Shown: positions 25,676 to 34,941 of the stretch, one piece after another
Layout: the number at the start of each line of letters is the position of its first letter
How positions within the stretch are numbered: the first letter of the stretch is position 1
Assembly (NCBI GenBank): GCA_951802115.1
Contig: CATOPL010000009.1
Location: 1 to 64,000, forward strand
DNA from: an uncultured Lachnospiraceae bacterium
GTDB taxonomy: Bacteria > Bacillota > Clostridia > Lachnospirales > Lachnospiraceae
Reading direction: 5' to 3'
Length of the DNA stretch: 64,000 bases
Notes under the pieces: model-generated
Told to the model about the DNA's origin: nothing
What the model saw: only the letters and a program-made list of their open reading frames with translations
The model's database searches: none
Made by a program: the position numbers and the translations under genes

Positions 25676-27367
25676 TCAGGTTTTTCCTATTTTCTTTTTA
25701 AACTGAAGCGCCAGGCGGCGCATCTCCTGCGCATTCCCGCGAACAGCCTCTGTAATCTCTGCTCCGCCCAGTATGCGCGCCAGTTCCTCTGTGATCTCCT
25801 CCCCGGAAAGTTTACGAATATCCGTCTCTGTGCCGCCGTCCAGCGCCTGTTTCTCGATACAGTAATGACTGTCCGCCATGGATGCCAGCTGCGCAAGATG
25901 CGTGATACAGATCACCTGCCTGCTTTTTCCGATCAAAGCCAGCTTTTCCGATACTTTCTGTGCAGTGCGGCCGCTGATTCCCGTATCGATTTCATCAAAA
26001 ATAACGGTATCGATCTCATCCTGATCCGCCATAACCGTCTTTATCGCAAGCATAACTCTGGACAACTCTCCGCCGGATGCAATCCGTCCCAGAGGCTTCA
26101 GTGGCTCTCCCGGATTGGTGGAAATAAGAAACTCCACATCGTCCGAACCGACTGCAGATGGATTTCCTGTATCTTTTACAGATATCTCAAACTGTACATC
26201 CAGAAAGTTCAGTTCGCCCAGCTGCTCTTTCATCAATACGGTCAGCTTTTCTGCCGCTCTGACCCGGATGTCATGTGCTTTCTGGCAGCAGCCTGCCAGC
26301 TCCTTCTGTAACGCCTGATATTTTTCACGCAGCTTTTCCATGTACTGCTCATAATTGACCAATACATCCAGACGCTTTTGTTTCTCCTCCAGACATATCT
26401 GAATCTCTGTCAGCGAAGAACCATATTTCACTTTCAGATGATTAATCTGATTCAGACGCTCCTCCGTATCTCTGAATTCCTGCTCGGAAAATTCCGCTCC
26501 TTCTATATGATCCGAAAGTTCACGGACAAAATCCTGCAGCTGACTGTCAATTTCCTGCAGCTGGTCATAGAGAACCGACAGAGCGTCATCATACGGAACA
26601 ATACCCGAAAGCTCTCTGCACGCCCTGCCGGTCTGTTCGGATGCGGACATCTCCTCTCCACCGCACAGTGTCTGCACCGTGCCGAGTGCTTCCACAATTT
26701 TTCTGCCGTTGACCATCCTGCGGTAAGCCTGCTCCAGCAGTTCATCTTCGCCTTCTCTTAGTTCTGCTTCCTCAATCTCCCGGATCTCAAACTCAAGAAG
26801 CGACTGTTCGCGCGCGCGCGCGCCGACATCGCCGGATGCCTGTTCCAGCTCCTTTTTCAGATTCTGACAGCTGCAAAAATGCTCTGACAGACATGGAAGA
26901 ACCGTCAGAAGCTCTTCGTGCGCGTATGCATCCAAAATCTCCAGATGCTTCTTTTTATTTAACAGGGACTGATGCTCATGCTGACCGTGAATATCTATGA
27001 GCCAGGAAGACACTTCCTTTAGAACCGATGTGCTGACGGTCTCTCCGTTCAGCCTGCAGATACTGCGGCTTCCGGTGATCTTGCGCGACAGAACCAGTTC
27101 GCCTTCCTCCACCGGAATTTCCAGTTCCCGCAGTCTTTCCAAAAGTCCGGGATGATCTGCCGAAAAGACCAGTTCCACAAGAGCCGGCTCTTTCCCCTCT
27201 CTGAGCATCTCTTTGGGCACTTTTCCTCCCAAAGCCATGGTCATAGAACCGATCAGTATGGATTTCCCGGCGCCGGTTTCCCCGGTCAGTATGTTCAGCC
27301 CATCAGAAAAATCAATCTCTGTCTCCCGTATCAGGGCAAGGTTTTTTACATGTAAATGAAGCAGCAT
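25676..27367 (-). CDS. recN: DNA repair protein RecN
   Basis: The 563-residue SMC-like ATPase has Walker A GETGAGKS (residues 29-36) near the start, a central coiled-coil region (about 150-370), and a C-terminal signature GGELSRVMLAIK, Walker B IFDEIDTGISG and switch ITHLAQLAS. RecN binds DNA ends and helps recombinational repair of double-strand breaks. It begins 4 bp after argR, in the order argR-recN-spoIVB that is common in Firmicutes. An alternating CG tract near 26809-26822 encodes part of GARARE. Confidence 0.95.
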   Translation of the reverse strand: MLLHLHVKNLALIRETEIDFSDGLNILTGETGAGKSILIGSMTMALGGKVPKEMLREGKEPALVELVFSADHPGLLERLRELEIPVEEGELVLSRKITGSRSICRLNGETVSTSVLKEVSSWLIDIHGQHEHQSLLNKKKHLEILDAYAHEELLTVLPCLSEHFCSCQNLKKELEQASGDVGARAREQSLLEFEIREIEEAELREGEDELLEQAYRRMVNGRKIVEALGTVQTLCGGEEMSASEQTGRACRELSGIVPYDDALSVLYDQLQEIDSQLQDFVRELSDHIEGAEFSEQEFRDTEERLNQINHLKVKYGSSLTEIQICLEEKQKRLDVLVNYEQYMEKLREKYQALQKELAGCCQKAHDIRVRAAEKLTVLMKEQLGELNFLDVQFEISVKDTGNPSAVGSDDVEFLISTNPGEPLKPLGRIASGGELSRVMLAIKTVMADQDEIDTVIFDEIDTGISGRTAQKVSEKLALIGKSRQVICITHLAQLASMADSHYCIEKQALDGGTETDIRKLSGEEITEELARILGGAEITEAVRGNAQEMRRLALQFKKKIGKT

Positions 27368-27371
27368 TTTT

Positions 27372-27830
27372 TTACCTCTGTCTTTTCACGATCTTTTCCA
27401 GTTCTTCCATTACAGTTGCTGTATCCTCTGCCGTACGGATGGCACACATAACCGTATCATCTCCGGCAATACAGCCGACAATCTCTTTCCAGCCAATCCT
27501 GTCCAGCGCCGCCCCCACAGCCATTGCCATTCCGGAAACTGTCTTAATCACCAGAATATTCTGCGCACAGTCCATAGACAGGAATGCTTCCCGTAAGATT
27601 CCCACATATTTTTCCGCCATCTCATGCTCCTGCTGGCTCAGGAGCGCATATTTCTGACGTCCCTCTCTCCCTGGCACTTTAGAGAGCTTCAGCTCCCTGA
27701 TATCCCTGGATACCGTCGCCTGAGTCACCTGATAACCTTCCCTGACCAGGCGGTCTGCCAGTTCATCCTGTGTCTCTATATCATATTTCTCTATCAGTTC
27801 TATGATTTTTTCATGTCTTCTGCTTTTCAT
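27372..27830 (-). CDS. argR: Arginine repressor ArgR
   Basis: The 152-residue regulator has an N-terminal winged helix (KSRRHEKIIELIEKYDIETQDELADRLVREGYQVTQATVSRDIRELKLSKV) and a C-terminal arginine-binding and hexamer-forming domain with VGCIAGDDTVMCAIRT. With arginine it represses biosynthetic genes and activates catabolic ones. GGAGGTTTTC precedes the ATG. It lies between nadK and recN inside the long operon. Confidence 0.95.
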   Translation of the reverse strand: MKSRRHEKIIELIEKYDIETQDELADRLVREGYQVTQATVSRDIRELKLSKVPGREGRQKYALLSQQEHEMAEKYVGILREAFLSMDCAQNILVIKTVSGMAMAVGAALDRIGWKEIVGCIAGDDTVMCAIRTAEDTATVMEELEKIVKRQR

Positions 27831-27878
27831 GAAAACCTCCTGCTGTCAAAACCACTATGTAGATTCAGCCGGTTTTTC

Positions 27879-28727
27879 TCAGCTCCGACTCAGCTTATTG
27901 CGGAGAACTTCCAGAAAACTGACCTGATTGATTTTCATGATCCGTGTCACTTCTGTAGATTTCCTGATCTCCACATAATCTCCTGTCTTCATCTGCACAA
28001 AGGTATCTCCGTCAAATGTCACACAGGCCTCATCCATGCCCCCTCTTCGTCCTTCCCCGATCCGGATCCGAATCTGATCATTTCCGGAAAATACAATGCT
28101 TCTGGAATTCAGTGTATGCGGACAGATCGGCGTCAGCATCAGCATCGTCGCCGTTGGAGAAATAATCGGACCTCCTGCGGACAGGCTGTATCCTGTCGAA
28201 CCTGTAGGAGTCGAAACAATGATTCCATCCGCTGTAAAAGAATTCAGATACTGTCCGTTGACGCAGACCTCATAATCCACTACCCGAAGATTACCAAACC
28301 GGTTCAGAACAATGTCATTCAGCGCTACGTCTTCCTCCACTTTCCGCCCGTCCACATAGACGCTTCCTGAGAGCATCATTCGTTCTTCTATTGTATAATC
28401 ATCTGCGATCAGACGTTCCAGAGCCGCCTGTACATTCTGTTCCTCAATCTCTGCCAGATAACCAAGATGCCCCATATTGATGCCCAGAAACGGAATCCTC
28501 TGATCTGCCAGTTCTCTGGCCGCCCGCAGCAGAGTTCCGTCACCGCCCAATACCAGAATTCCTTCTACCTCTTCTGCTGAAAGCTGGCTGTGCAGAACAG
28601 ATGTTTCCTGTTCCTGCCTGCGCACTACACAGTGCTTTCCCTGTGAGATCAGATAATCTGCAATCTCATAAGACAGCCGCAGATTCACATCTTTATCTGT
28701 ATTTGCAATAATATAAAATGTTCTCAT
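27879..28727 (-). CDS. nadK: NAD kinase
   Basis: The 282-residue enzyme makes NADP from NAD and ATP. It has the GGDGTLLRAAR motif in the first half, the NxxxADG region (YLNSFTADGIIVSTPTGSTGYSLSAGGP contains the substrate-binding turn) and a C-terminal beta-sandwich part ending RIMKINQVSFLEVLRNKL. It lies 8 bp after tlyA and 48 bp before argR. The ribosome site is weak (TAGGGAC). Confidence 0.95.
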   Translation of the reverse strand: MRTFYIIANTDKDVNLRLSYEIADYLISQGKHCVVRRQEQETSVLHSQLSAEEVEGILVLGGDGTLLRAARELADQRIPFLGINMGHLGYLAEIEEQNVQAALERLIADDYTIEERMMLSGSVYVDGRKVEEDVALNDIVLNRFGNLRVVDYEVCVNGQYLNSFTADGIIVSTPTGSTGYSLSAGGPIISPTATMLMLTPICPHTLNSRSIVFSGNDQIRIRIGEGRRGGMDEACVTFDGDTFVQMKTGDYVEIRKSTEVTRIMKINQVSFLEVLRNKLSRS

Positions 28728-28735
28728 ATGTGTCC

Positions 28736-29542
28736 CTACAGAGCCTCATGGGCCTGTTCAACAACCGCGGCCGGATCTGCTGTGCTTTTCTCCCGGGTCG
28801 TTCCTTCCTCCTGATTCTGAAGATGAGCCAGATATTCAATATTTCCTTCCGGACCTTTAATCGGCGAATATTCCAGATTCAACACCGAAAAACCGATACT
28901 TTCGGCATAGGAAAGCACCCGTCTGATCACTTCCAAGTGTACTTTTTTATCCCTCACCACGCCTTTTTTCCCTACCTGTTCCCTGCCGGCCTCAAACTGT
29001 GGCTTGATAAGCGCCACAATCTGTCCATCCGGAGTCAGGAGAGCTTTTACCGGCTCCAGCACTTTGGTCAGAGAAATAAACGCCACATCAACAGACGCAA
29101 ACTCCACAGGTTCCGCGATCTGCTCTTTTGTAACATAGCGGATATTGGTTTTTTCCATCGGAACCACCCGGCTGTCCTGACGGAGTTTCCAGGCAAGCTG
29201 TCCCGGTTTGCCCACATCCACTGCATAGACCTTTCCGGCTCCGTTCTGCAGCATACAGTCCGTAAATCCGCCTGTAGAGGATCCCACATCCATACAGACT
29301 TTTCCGTTCAGAGTAACGTCAAAATGCTCCATCGCCTTTTCAAGCTTTAATCCGCCCCTGCTCACATATTTTAAAGGACTGCCTTTTATTTCAATCACGA
29401 CTTTCTCATCAAACAACGTGCCTGCTTTATCCTCCCGCTCGCCGTCAACGAACACATTTCCGGACATAATAACTGCTTTTGCTTTCTCTCTGGAAGCTGC
29501 AAGCCCCCGCTGCACGATCAGGACATCCAATCTTGTCTTCAT
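28736..29542 (-). CDS. tlyA: TlyA-family rRNA 2'-O-methyltransferase
   Basis: The 268-residue protein has an N-terminal S4 RNA-binding domain (TRLDVLIVQRGLAASREKAKAVIMSGNVFVDG, residues 2-33) and an FtsJ/RrmJ-like Rossmann domain with the S-adenosylmethionine loop DVGSSTGGFTDCML. Mycobacterial TlyA methylates cytidines of 16S and 23S rRNA; the same role is expected but not proven here. The dxs-tlyA-nadK order is typical of Clostridia. It begins 4 bp after dxs. Confidence 0.9.
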   Translation of the reverse strand: MKTRLDVLIVQRGLAASREKAKAVIMSGNVFVDGEREDKAGTLFDEKVVIEIKGSPLKYVSRGGLKLEKAMEHFDVTLNGKVCMDVGSSTGGFTDCMLQNGAGKVYAVDVGKPGQLAWKLRQDSRVVPMEKTNIRYVTKEQIAEPVEFASVDVAFISLTKVLEPVKALLTPDGQIVALIKPQFEAGREQVGKKGVVRDKKVHLEVIRRVLSYAESIGFSVLNLEYSPIKGPEGNIEYLAHLQNQEEGTTREKSTADPAAVVEQAHEAL

Positions 29543-29546
29543 AGCT

Positions 29547-31424
29547 CTATCCCTGCTTCATTGATAATGTAACATATTTTTCTATAATTCGTTTCACTGC
29601 AGACTCCGCATCAATGCCGACTTCCTCATAAAGGATATCTACATTTCCATGCTCCACATACTCGTCGGGAATGGAAATATTCAGAATCTGCACCGGAAGC
29701 CTCTGACGGACCGTCCAGTCCAGAACCTTTTCCCCAAAACCGCCGCTTTGCACATTTTCTTCCATGGTCACCAAAAGCCGGTGCTCTCTGGAAAGCTCCG
29801 AAATCATATCCGTATCGACAGGTTTTACAAAACGGGCGTTGACCAGCGTACAGCTGTAACCGATCTCTTTTAATCTTCTGCGCACCTGCTCCGCCGTCTT
29901 TACCATACTGCCTACTGCCAGTACGGCAATATCTTCTTCTTCATAGAGAATCTCACTCTTCCCGTACACGACCGGACTTCTGAACTCTTTCAGGCCGTCG
30001 TAAGCCTCTCCTCTCGGATAGCGAAGCGCAACCGGACCTTCAAACTCCACCGCAAATTTCAGCATGTCGGACAGCTCCCATTTGTTTTTCGGCGCCATCA
30101 CATGCATATTCGGAATACTTGACAAATACGAAAGATCAAAAATCCCCTGATGTGTCTCACCGTCGCTCCCTACCAGCCCGGCTCTGTCAACAGCAAATAC
30201 CACCGGCAGATTCTGTATACAGACATCGTGCAGTATCTGATCATAAGCTCTCTGCAGAAAGGAAGAATATACTGCAAAGATTGGTTTGACGCCGCCCGCA
30301 GCCAGTCCCGCAGCAAAGGTCACTGCATGTCCCTCTGCAATCCCCACATCAAAAAAACGATCCGGATACATATTTTTAAAGCGTTTCAGCCCGGTTCCGT
30401 CCGGCATGGCCGCCGTAATCGCCACCACACGCTCATTACGCTGCCCCAGCTTCACCATGCAGGTAGAAAACACATCCTGATAATTGGCTTTTTTTCTCTT
30501 ATTTTTAGGAAGCCCTGTCTCAATATCAAATGGTTCTGCCCCGTGAAACCTGGCCGGATGCCGTTCCGCAGGCGCATAGCCTTTTCCTTTCTTCGTCAGC
30601 ACATGTACCAGAACCGCTCCTTTTACACGCCTTGCTTTGCGGAACACATCCAGAAGCTTTGCAATATCATGTCCGTCCACAGGCCCCAGATACGTAATTC
30701 CCATGTCTTCAAAAAGCATTCCCGGAATCAGAAGCTGTTTGATCCCGCTTTTTGTCTTTTTTAACTGGTTAGCAAGATAGACTCCTCCCGGTATCCGGTT
30801 CAGAGACTGCTCCACCCCGCTCTTAAAACTGGTATAAACTTCGTTGGTCCGAAGCCCGTTCAGATATTCTGACATCCCGCCGACATTTTCCGCAATCGAC
30901 ATATGATTATCGTTCAGCACAATTATAAAATTCTTTTTAAGCTGAGAAGCATTGTTGAGCGCCTCATATGCCATGCCGCCGGTCAGCGCGCCGTCCCCGA
31001 TCACCGAAATAATATGCTCGTCTGTGCCGATAAGATCTCTTGCCGCCACCAGCCCGATTCCCGCCGATATCGAAGTAGAACTGTGCCCTGTGTCAAAGCA
31101 GTCGCAGTCGCTTTCTTTTCTTTTCGGGAATCCGCTCATGCCTCCGTATTTGCGCAGGCCGTCAAACCCCGCCTTTCTTCCTGTCAGCAGCTTGTGCGTA
31201 TACGCCTGATGACCCACGTCCCATATAATCTTGTCTTTCGGAAAATCAAAACTCAGATGAAGCGCCATGGTAAGTTCCACTACGCCCAGGTTCGAAGCCA
31301 GATGGCCGCCGGTCCGGCTGATCTTCTCGATCAGAAATTCCCGAATCTCCGCGGCAAGCGTCTCGTACTCCTCCGGCAGTATCTGTTTTATATCGTTGAC
31401 CTGATTGATCTTTTCCAGTGCCAT
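29547..31424 (-). CDS. dxs: 1-deoxy-D-xylulose-5-phosphate synthase
   Basis: The 625-residue enzyme catalyses the first step of the MEP isoprenoid pathway, joining pyruvate and glyceraldehyde 3-phosphate. It shows the thiamine-diphosphate motif GDGALTGGMAYEALNNA, the GHQAYTHKLLTGR substrate region, the glutamate-bearing IAEGHAV and the DRAGLVGSDGETHQG loop, then a C-terminal transketolase domain. Length is normal. The ispA gene lies 12 bp upstream, so precursor and prenyl-chain synthesis are co-expressed. Confidence 0.96.
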   Translation of the reverse strand: MALEKINQVNDIKQILPEEYETLAAEIREFLIEKISRTGGHLASNLGVVELTMALHLSFDFPKDKIIWDVGHQAYTHKLLTGRKAGFDGLRKYGGMSGFPKRKESDCDCFDTGHSSTSISAGIGLVAARDLIGTDEHIISVIGDGALTGGMAYEALNNASQLKKNFIIVLNDNHMSIAENVGGMSEYLNGLRTNEVYTSFKSGVEQSLNRIPGGVYLANQLKKTKSGIKQLLIPGMLFEDMGITYLGPVDGHDIAKLLDVFRKARRVKGAVLVHVLTKKGKGYAPAERHPARFHGAEPFDIETGLPKNKRKKANYQDVFSTCMVKLGQRNERVVAITAAMPDGTGLKRFKNMYPDRFFDVGIAEGHAVTFAAGLAAGGVKPIFAVYSSFLQRAYDQILHDVCIQNLPVVFAVDRAGLVGSDGETHQGIFDLSYLSSIPNMHVMAPKNKWELSDMLKFAVEFEGPVALRYPRGEAYDGLKEFRSPVVYGKSEILYEEEDIAVLAVGSMVKTAEQVRRRLKEIGYSCTLVNARFVKPVDTDMISELSREHRLLVTMEENVQSGGFGEKVLDWTVRQRLPVQILNISIPDEYVEHGNVDILYEEVGIDAESAVKRIIEKYVTLSMKQG

Positions 31425-31436
31425 GGTCCATGCCCT

Positions 31437-32333
31437 CTACTTTTCTCGGTATATCAAAGATTTTATCAGTTCCGTCAGAAATTCATTTTTACACGAGAGC
31501 GCCGCCAGATTGCCAAGCGCCCGGCCCGATATCTCTTCTACGTCCTCAGAAGCTTTGGAAAGCCCTTTCAGCGTCACATAAGTCACCTTTTCGTTGCGGT
31601 CATCGCTGTTGACCGGTTTGCCAAGCACCTCCAGTGTACTGGTTACATCCAGAATATCATCTCTGATCTGGAATGCCTTCCCTACATCCGATGCGATCTG
31701 CTCCACCGCCTTTATCTCTTTTTCCGACGCTCCCGCAAGCACCGCACCAATCATCATGGACGCCTCCAGAAGCGCGCTCGTTTTCAACTCATAGATAAAC
31801 AGAAGTTTCTCCTCATCCACCAGCCGGCCGGAAGACGCAACATCCACCACCTGACCGCCGATCATTCCGTAAATACCCGCCTTTTTTGCCAGAATCTGGA
31901 GAGCTCTTGCAACCTTCTTCAGTTCATCTGCATCCGTTTCACAGTCAAACGCGGCAGCAGCTGTTTCAAATGCAAAGTTCAGAAGTCCGTCACCGGCCAG
32001 AATCCCCAGAGCATGTCCATATTTTGCATGTGTTGTCAGTTTGCCTCTGCGATACTCATCATTATCCATAGCCGGCAGATCGTCGTGTACCAGCGAATAT
32101 GTGTGTATCAGCTCGATCGCCACCATAAACAGATGAATGGTATCCTCCTTGCCGCCGAACATCCGATAAGTCTCATGCATGATCAGCGGACGAAGTCTTT
32201 TCCCTCCCGCCAGCACACTGTAATTCATCGCTTCCATGATCATCTTCTGCTTTCCTTCCTCCGGAGGAAGAAATTTTTCAATGATCTCTTCTGTCAGTCT
32301 GGTCTTCTCTTTTAGCTCCTCAGAGAAATTCAT
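31437..32333 (-). CDS. ispA: Farnesyl/geranyl diphosphate synthase (polyprenyl synthetase)
   Basis: The 298-residue prenyltransferase has the first aspartate-rich motif DDLPAMDNDEYRRG and the second QIRDDILDVT, both needed for Mg-diphosphate binding. GGKRLRP near the start and the QAL-like region fit a short-chain (C10-C15) IspA enzyme. I place the start at 32333 after GGAGGGGC; it overlaps xseB by 14 bp. The xseA-xseB-ispA-dxs order is widely conserved. Confidence 0.94.
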   Translation of the reverse strand: MNFSEELKEKTRLTEEIIEKFLPPEEGKQKMIMEAMNYSVLAGGKRLRPLIMHETYRMFGGKEDTIHLFMVAIELIHTYSLVHDDLPAMDNDEYRRGKLTTHAKYGHALGILAGDGLLNFAFETAAAAFDCETDADELKKVARALQILAKKAGIYGMIGGQVVDVASSGRLVDEEKLLFIYELKTSALLEASMMIGAVLAGASEKEIKAVEQIASDVGKAFQIRDDILDVTSTLEVLGKPVNSDDRNEKVTYVTLKGLSKASEDVEEISGRALGNLAALSCKNEFLTELIKSLIYREK

Positions 32334-32547
32334 GGATCTGCCCCTCCTCGTCGATCTGAAGCATCTGCTTTTCCACATGGTCAATCCGGGCATTACAATA
32401 TTTCAGAAGTTCCATTCCCTCCTGATAAAAACGAAAAGAATCCTCAAGAGTCACCTCTTTGTCTCCCAGCCTTTCCAAAAGCTTTTCAATCTTTTCAAAA
32501 GATTCCTCCAGACCCGGTTCTTCTTTCTTTTTCAGCTCTTCTGTCAT
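32320..32547 (-). CDS. xseB: Exodeoxyribonuclease VII small subunit
   Basis: The 75-residue helical protein has the XseB core SFEKIEKLLERLGDKEVTLEDSFRFYQEGMELLKYCNARI. Its ATG overlaps the TGA of xseA. It forms the exonuclease VII complex that degrades single-stranded DNA. Confidence 0.94.
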   Translation of the reverse strand: MTEELKKKEEPGLEESFEKIEKLLERLGDKEVTLEDSFRFYQEGMELLKYCNARIDHVEKQMLQIDEEGQIHEFL

Positions 32548-33764
32548 GACTGTCCGTTCCTTTCCATTCGCTCTGTCTTTTCCGCTTTTGCCAGTATCTT
32601 CCCATCCGTCACATGAATGGTGACCGCATCTCCTGCTTTTATCTGTAAAACGCTCCGCAGCGCCTTTTTGTCTGCAAGTTCTGTATAAGAGTACCCCTGC
32701 TGTAATTTCTTAAGAGGCGAAAGCCCTTCAAGCCCTCCTGCAAAGAGCTGCAGCTGATGTCTTTTCTCTGTCAGTTTCCGCTGCATCTTCTGCTGCATTT
32801 GCTCCATTAAATCTGCTGCATATTGTTTTTTTTCATTCAGTCTGTTCTGAGGGCTGACATGCTGCAGAAGAAGTCTGCAGCGCTCCAGGCGCTGCCGGTA
32901 CAGATCCGTTTTTCGTTCCAGACGGTCTGTAAGCTGATTGCGAAACAGTTCTATTCCTTCTAAAAGCTGTCTGTAATCTGCAACTGCCAGTTCTGCCGCC
33001 GCAGACGGCGTCGGAGCTCTCAGATCAGCTACGTAATCCACAATCGTTGTGTCTGTCTCATGGCCTACTGCCGAGATGACCGGCGTCCGACATTCAAAAA
33101 CCGCCCTTGCCACCATTTCTTCATTAAAAGCCCAGAGGTCTTCTATGGAGCCTCCTCCGCGTCCCACAATGATTACATCCACGCCATAGGCGTCCAGTAC
33201 CTGAATTCCCCTGACGATACTGGGAGCCGCCTGATCTCCCTGTACGGTAGCCGGATACAGAATCAGCTGTACGCAAGGATTTCTCCTTCCGGCGATATTC
33301 ATAATATCCCGGACCGCCGCTCCTTTCGGAGCCGTGACGACTCCCACCGTTCTGCTGTACAGCGGAATCGGCTGTTTATACTGCGGAGAAAACATCCCCA
33401 TCTCTTCCAGCTCCCGCTTCAGCTGCACATATTTCTGATAGAGCGCACCTTCTCCGTCCAGTACAATTTCCTTCGCATAGAGCTGATATTTCCCATCCCG
33501 CTCATAGACGCTGATACTGCCAAGGGCAATGATCTTCTGTCCATCCCGCATCCGGAACGCCAGTCCTCTGCGGTCTCCTGCAAACATCACGCAGGGAATC
33601 GCTCCTGATTCATCTTTCAGCGAAAAATAAATATGGCCCGCAGTATGGTATTTGCAGTTGGAAATCTCGCCTTTTACATAGATTCTCTTCAGCATGAAAT
33701 CCTGCACAAACATATTTTTAATATAGGAATTCACCTGCCTGACAGAATATACATTCTTCGCCAT
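32544..33764 (-). CDS. xseA: Exodeoxyribonuclease VII large subunit
   Basis: The 406-residue protein starts with an OB fold (YVKGEISNCKYHTAGHIYFSLKD), followed by the catalytic domain with GGGSIEDLWAFNEE and SAVGHETDTTIVDYVAD, then a long coiled-coil (about 260-350) and a short C-terminal segment. It is normal in length. It is translationally coupled to xseB and starts 5 bp after nusB. Confidence 0.95.
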   Translation of the reverse strand: MAKNVYSVRQVNSYIKNMFVQDFMLKRIYVKGEISNCKYHTAGHIYFSLKDESGAIPCVMFAGDRRGLAFRMRDGQKIIALGSISVYERDGKYQLYAKEIVLDGEGALYQKYVQLKRELEEMGMFSPQYKQPIPLYSRTVGVVTAPKGAAVRDIMNIAGRRNPCVQLILYPATVQGDQAAPSIVRGIQVLDAYGVDVIIVGRGGGSIEDLWAFNEEMVARAVFECRTPVISAVGHETDTTIVDYVADLRAPTPSAAAELAVADYRQLLEGIELFRNQLTDRLERKTDLYRQRLERCRLLLQHVSPQNRLNEKKQYAADLMEQMQQKMQRKLTEKRHQLQLFAGGLEGLSPLKKLQQGYSYTELADKKALRSVLQIKAGDAVTIHVTDGKILAKAEKTERMERNGQS

Positions 33765-33769
33765 CCTTC

Positions 33770-34180
33770 TTATTTCTCCGCCAGCTTTGCCAGCACCCCG
33801 TTGATAAATGCCGGGGCGTCATCTCCGCCGAATTTTCTGGCAAGTTCAACCGCCTCGTTGATCGCCACTTTCTCGGGAATATCCTCGTCAAACTTCATCT
33901 CATAGACAGCCAGCCGCAGCACTGTCAGCTCTACTTTTCCCATCCGGGATATTTTCCAGCCTTTGGAGACTTCTTCCAGCATGGCGTCAATTTGGGGAAG
34001 CTCTTCCACGATCTTCCTGTATTTCTTCAGGATATAGGTCTCGTCCTGCTCCTGCACCGCCTGCTCTTCCTTTATATCATCCATGTACATATCTTCCTGT
34101 TCAGACATCTCTTCCTGCCTGTTAAATTCCACACGGAAAAGGAGCTGAAAGATGCACTCTCTCTGTTCTCTTCTCTTCAT
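33770..34180 (-). CDS. nusB: Transcription antitermination protein NusB
   Basis: The 136-residue all-helical protein begins MKRREQRECIFQLLFRVEFN and contains a characteristic KVELTVLRLAVYEMKFDEDIPEKVAINEAVELARKFGGDDAPAFINGVLAKL. NusB with NusE binds boxA in rRNA operons to prevent early termination. The ATG at 34180 has GGAGG before it. It is the first gene of the operon that runs to spoIVB; an upstream part of the protein carries an acidic insertion (EEMSEQEDMYMDDIKEE). Confidence 0.92.
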   Translation of the reverse strand: MKRREQRECIFQLLFRVEFNRQEEMSEQEDMYMDDIKEEQAVQEQDETYILKKYRKIVEELPQIDAMLEEVSKGWKISRMGKVELTVLRLAVYEMKFDEDIPEKVAINEAVELARKFGGDDAPAFINGVLAKLAEK

Positions 34181-34297
34181 TAATTTCCTCCATGAGTCAA
34201 TATCCCGCTTCACCTGCCACCTGACTGCTTCTAAGCCTCAGACATTTTATTCCTGCCGGAAGAATTCCGCGTCCCGGATCATAAATATCTTCTGGTA

Positions 34298-34355
34298 CAA
34301 AAAAACTGCCGCGGCCTGTGGCTCCCGGCACACCGGGAACTGCGTCCCTCGGCAG
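34298..34355 (-). terminator. Terminator of the Asp23 gene
   Basis: An outer stem CTGCCG (34306-34311) / CGGCAG (34350-34355) encloses an inner CCCGG-TGTG-CCGGG hairpin and is followed on the minus strand by TTTTTTT. Confidence 0.8.
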
Positions 34356-34382
34356 CTCCTCCTTCACTTGTACAGGCAGCAG

Positions 34383-34757
34383 TTATTCCAGTACCACACC
34401 GGCTACGCGCACGTTCACCACGGACACCTTCATGCCTGTCATGCTTTCGATCGCTGATTTTACTTTTTCCTGTACTTTTCCGGACACCTCCAGAATATTG
34501 GCTTCAAATATCAGATTCAGCGCCAGATCTACTTTTACATCTGTATCCGTCACTTCTACCTTGACGCCTTTAGACAGGTTTTTCATACCCATCTTGGCGA
34601 CCAGCTCATTTTTGATATTTCCTGCCATGGATGCGACGCCTTTTACCTCCGTCGCTGCCATACCGGCGATGATCGCAACCACTTCATCCGCAATCTGCAC
34701 CTCCCCCAAGTCACCGTCTACCTGGATCTCATGTGTCGCTCTGTCCAGTTTTTCCAT
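34383..34757 (-). CDS. Asp23/Gls24-family envelope stress protein
   Basis: The 124-residue protein has the Asp23 core: IADEVVAIIAGMAATEVKGVASMAG, then KGVKVEVTDTDVKVDLALNLIFEANILEVSGKVQEKVKSAIESMTGMKVSVVNVRVAGV. Members associate with the membrane through partners and are linked to envelope stress and alkaline shock; the nusB-proximal copy in Clostridia is often essential-looking but of unknown role. It is a single gene with its own promoter and terminator. Confidence 0.9.
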   Translation of the reverse strand: MEKLDRATHEIQVDGDLGEVQIADEVVAIIAGMAATEVKGVASMAGNIKNELVAKMGMKNLSKGVKVEVTDTDVKVDLALNLIFEANILEVSGKVQEKVKSAIESMTGMKVSVVNVRVAGVVLE

Positions 34758-34863
34758 ACCCGCTACCTCCTAATTCAACATTCTGCATATGCACGAACAA
34801 CACACTCTTTGCGCTGTTTTTCGGGCATATACTGTTTTACAGTTCTTCTCCATAATTGCTTAT

Positions 34864-34892
34864 AGTATAACAAACCTTCCTCTTTTTGAAAA
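34864..34892 (-). promoter_or_regulatory. Candidate promoter of the Asp23 gene
   Basis: On the minus strand TTTTCA (34887-34892), a 17-base spacer and TATACT (34864-34869). Confidence 0.4.
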
Positions 34893-34941
34893 GGGGAAAT
34901 TTCCGGCGCAATATCGGGCACTCCGGCAGCAGACACAGGGC

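Noticed and set aside
26809..26824. Alternating CG tract that could form Z-DNA
   Set aside because: It encodes the GARARE stretch inside intact recN and is short; no separate function is needed.
30903..32315. A 470-codon open frame on the plus strand
   Set aside because: It lies antisense to dxs and ispA, has no ribosome site and encodes basic low-complexity sequence; it is a by-product of codon usage in the real genes.
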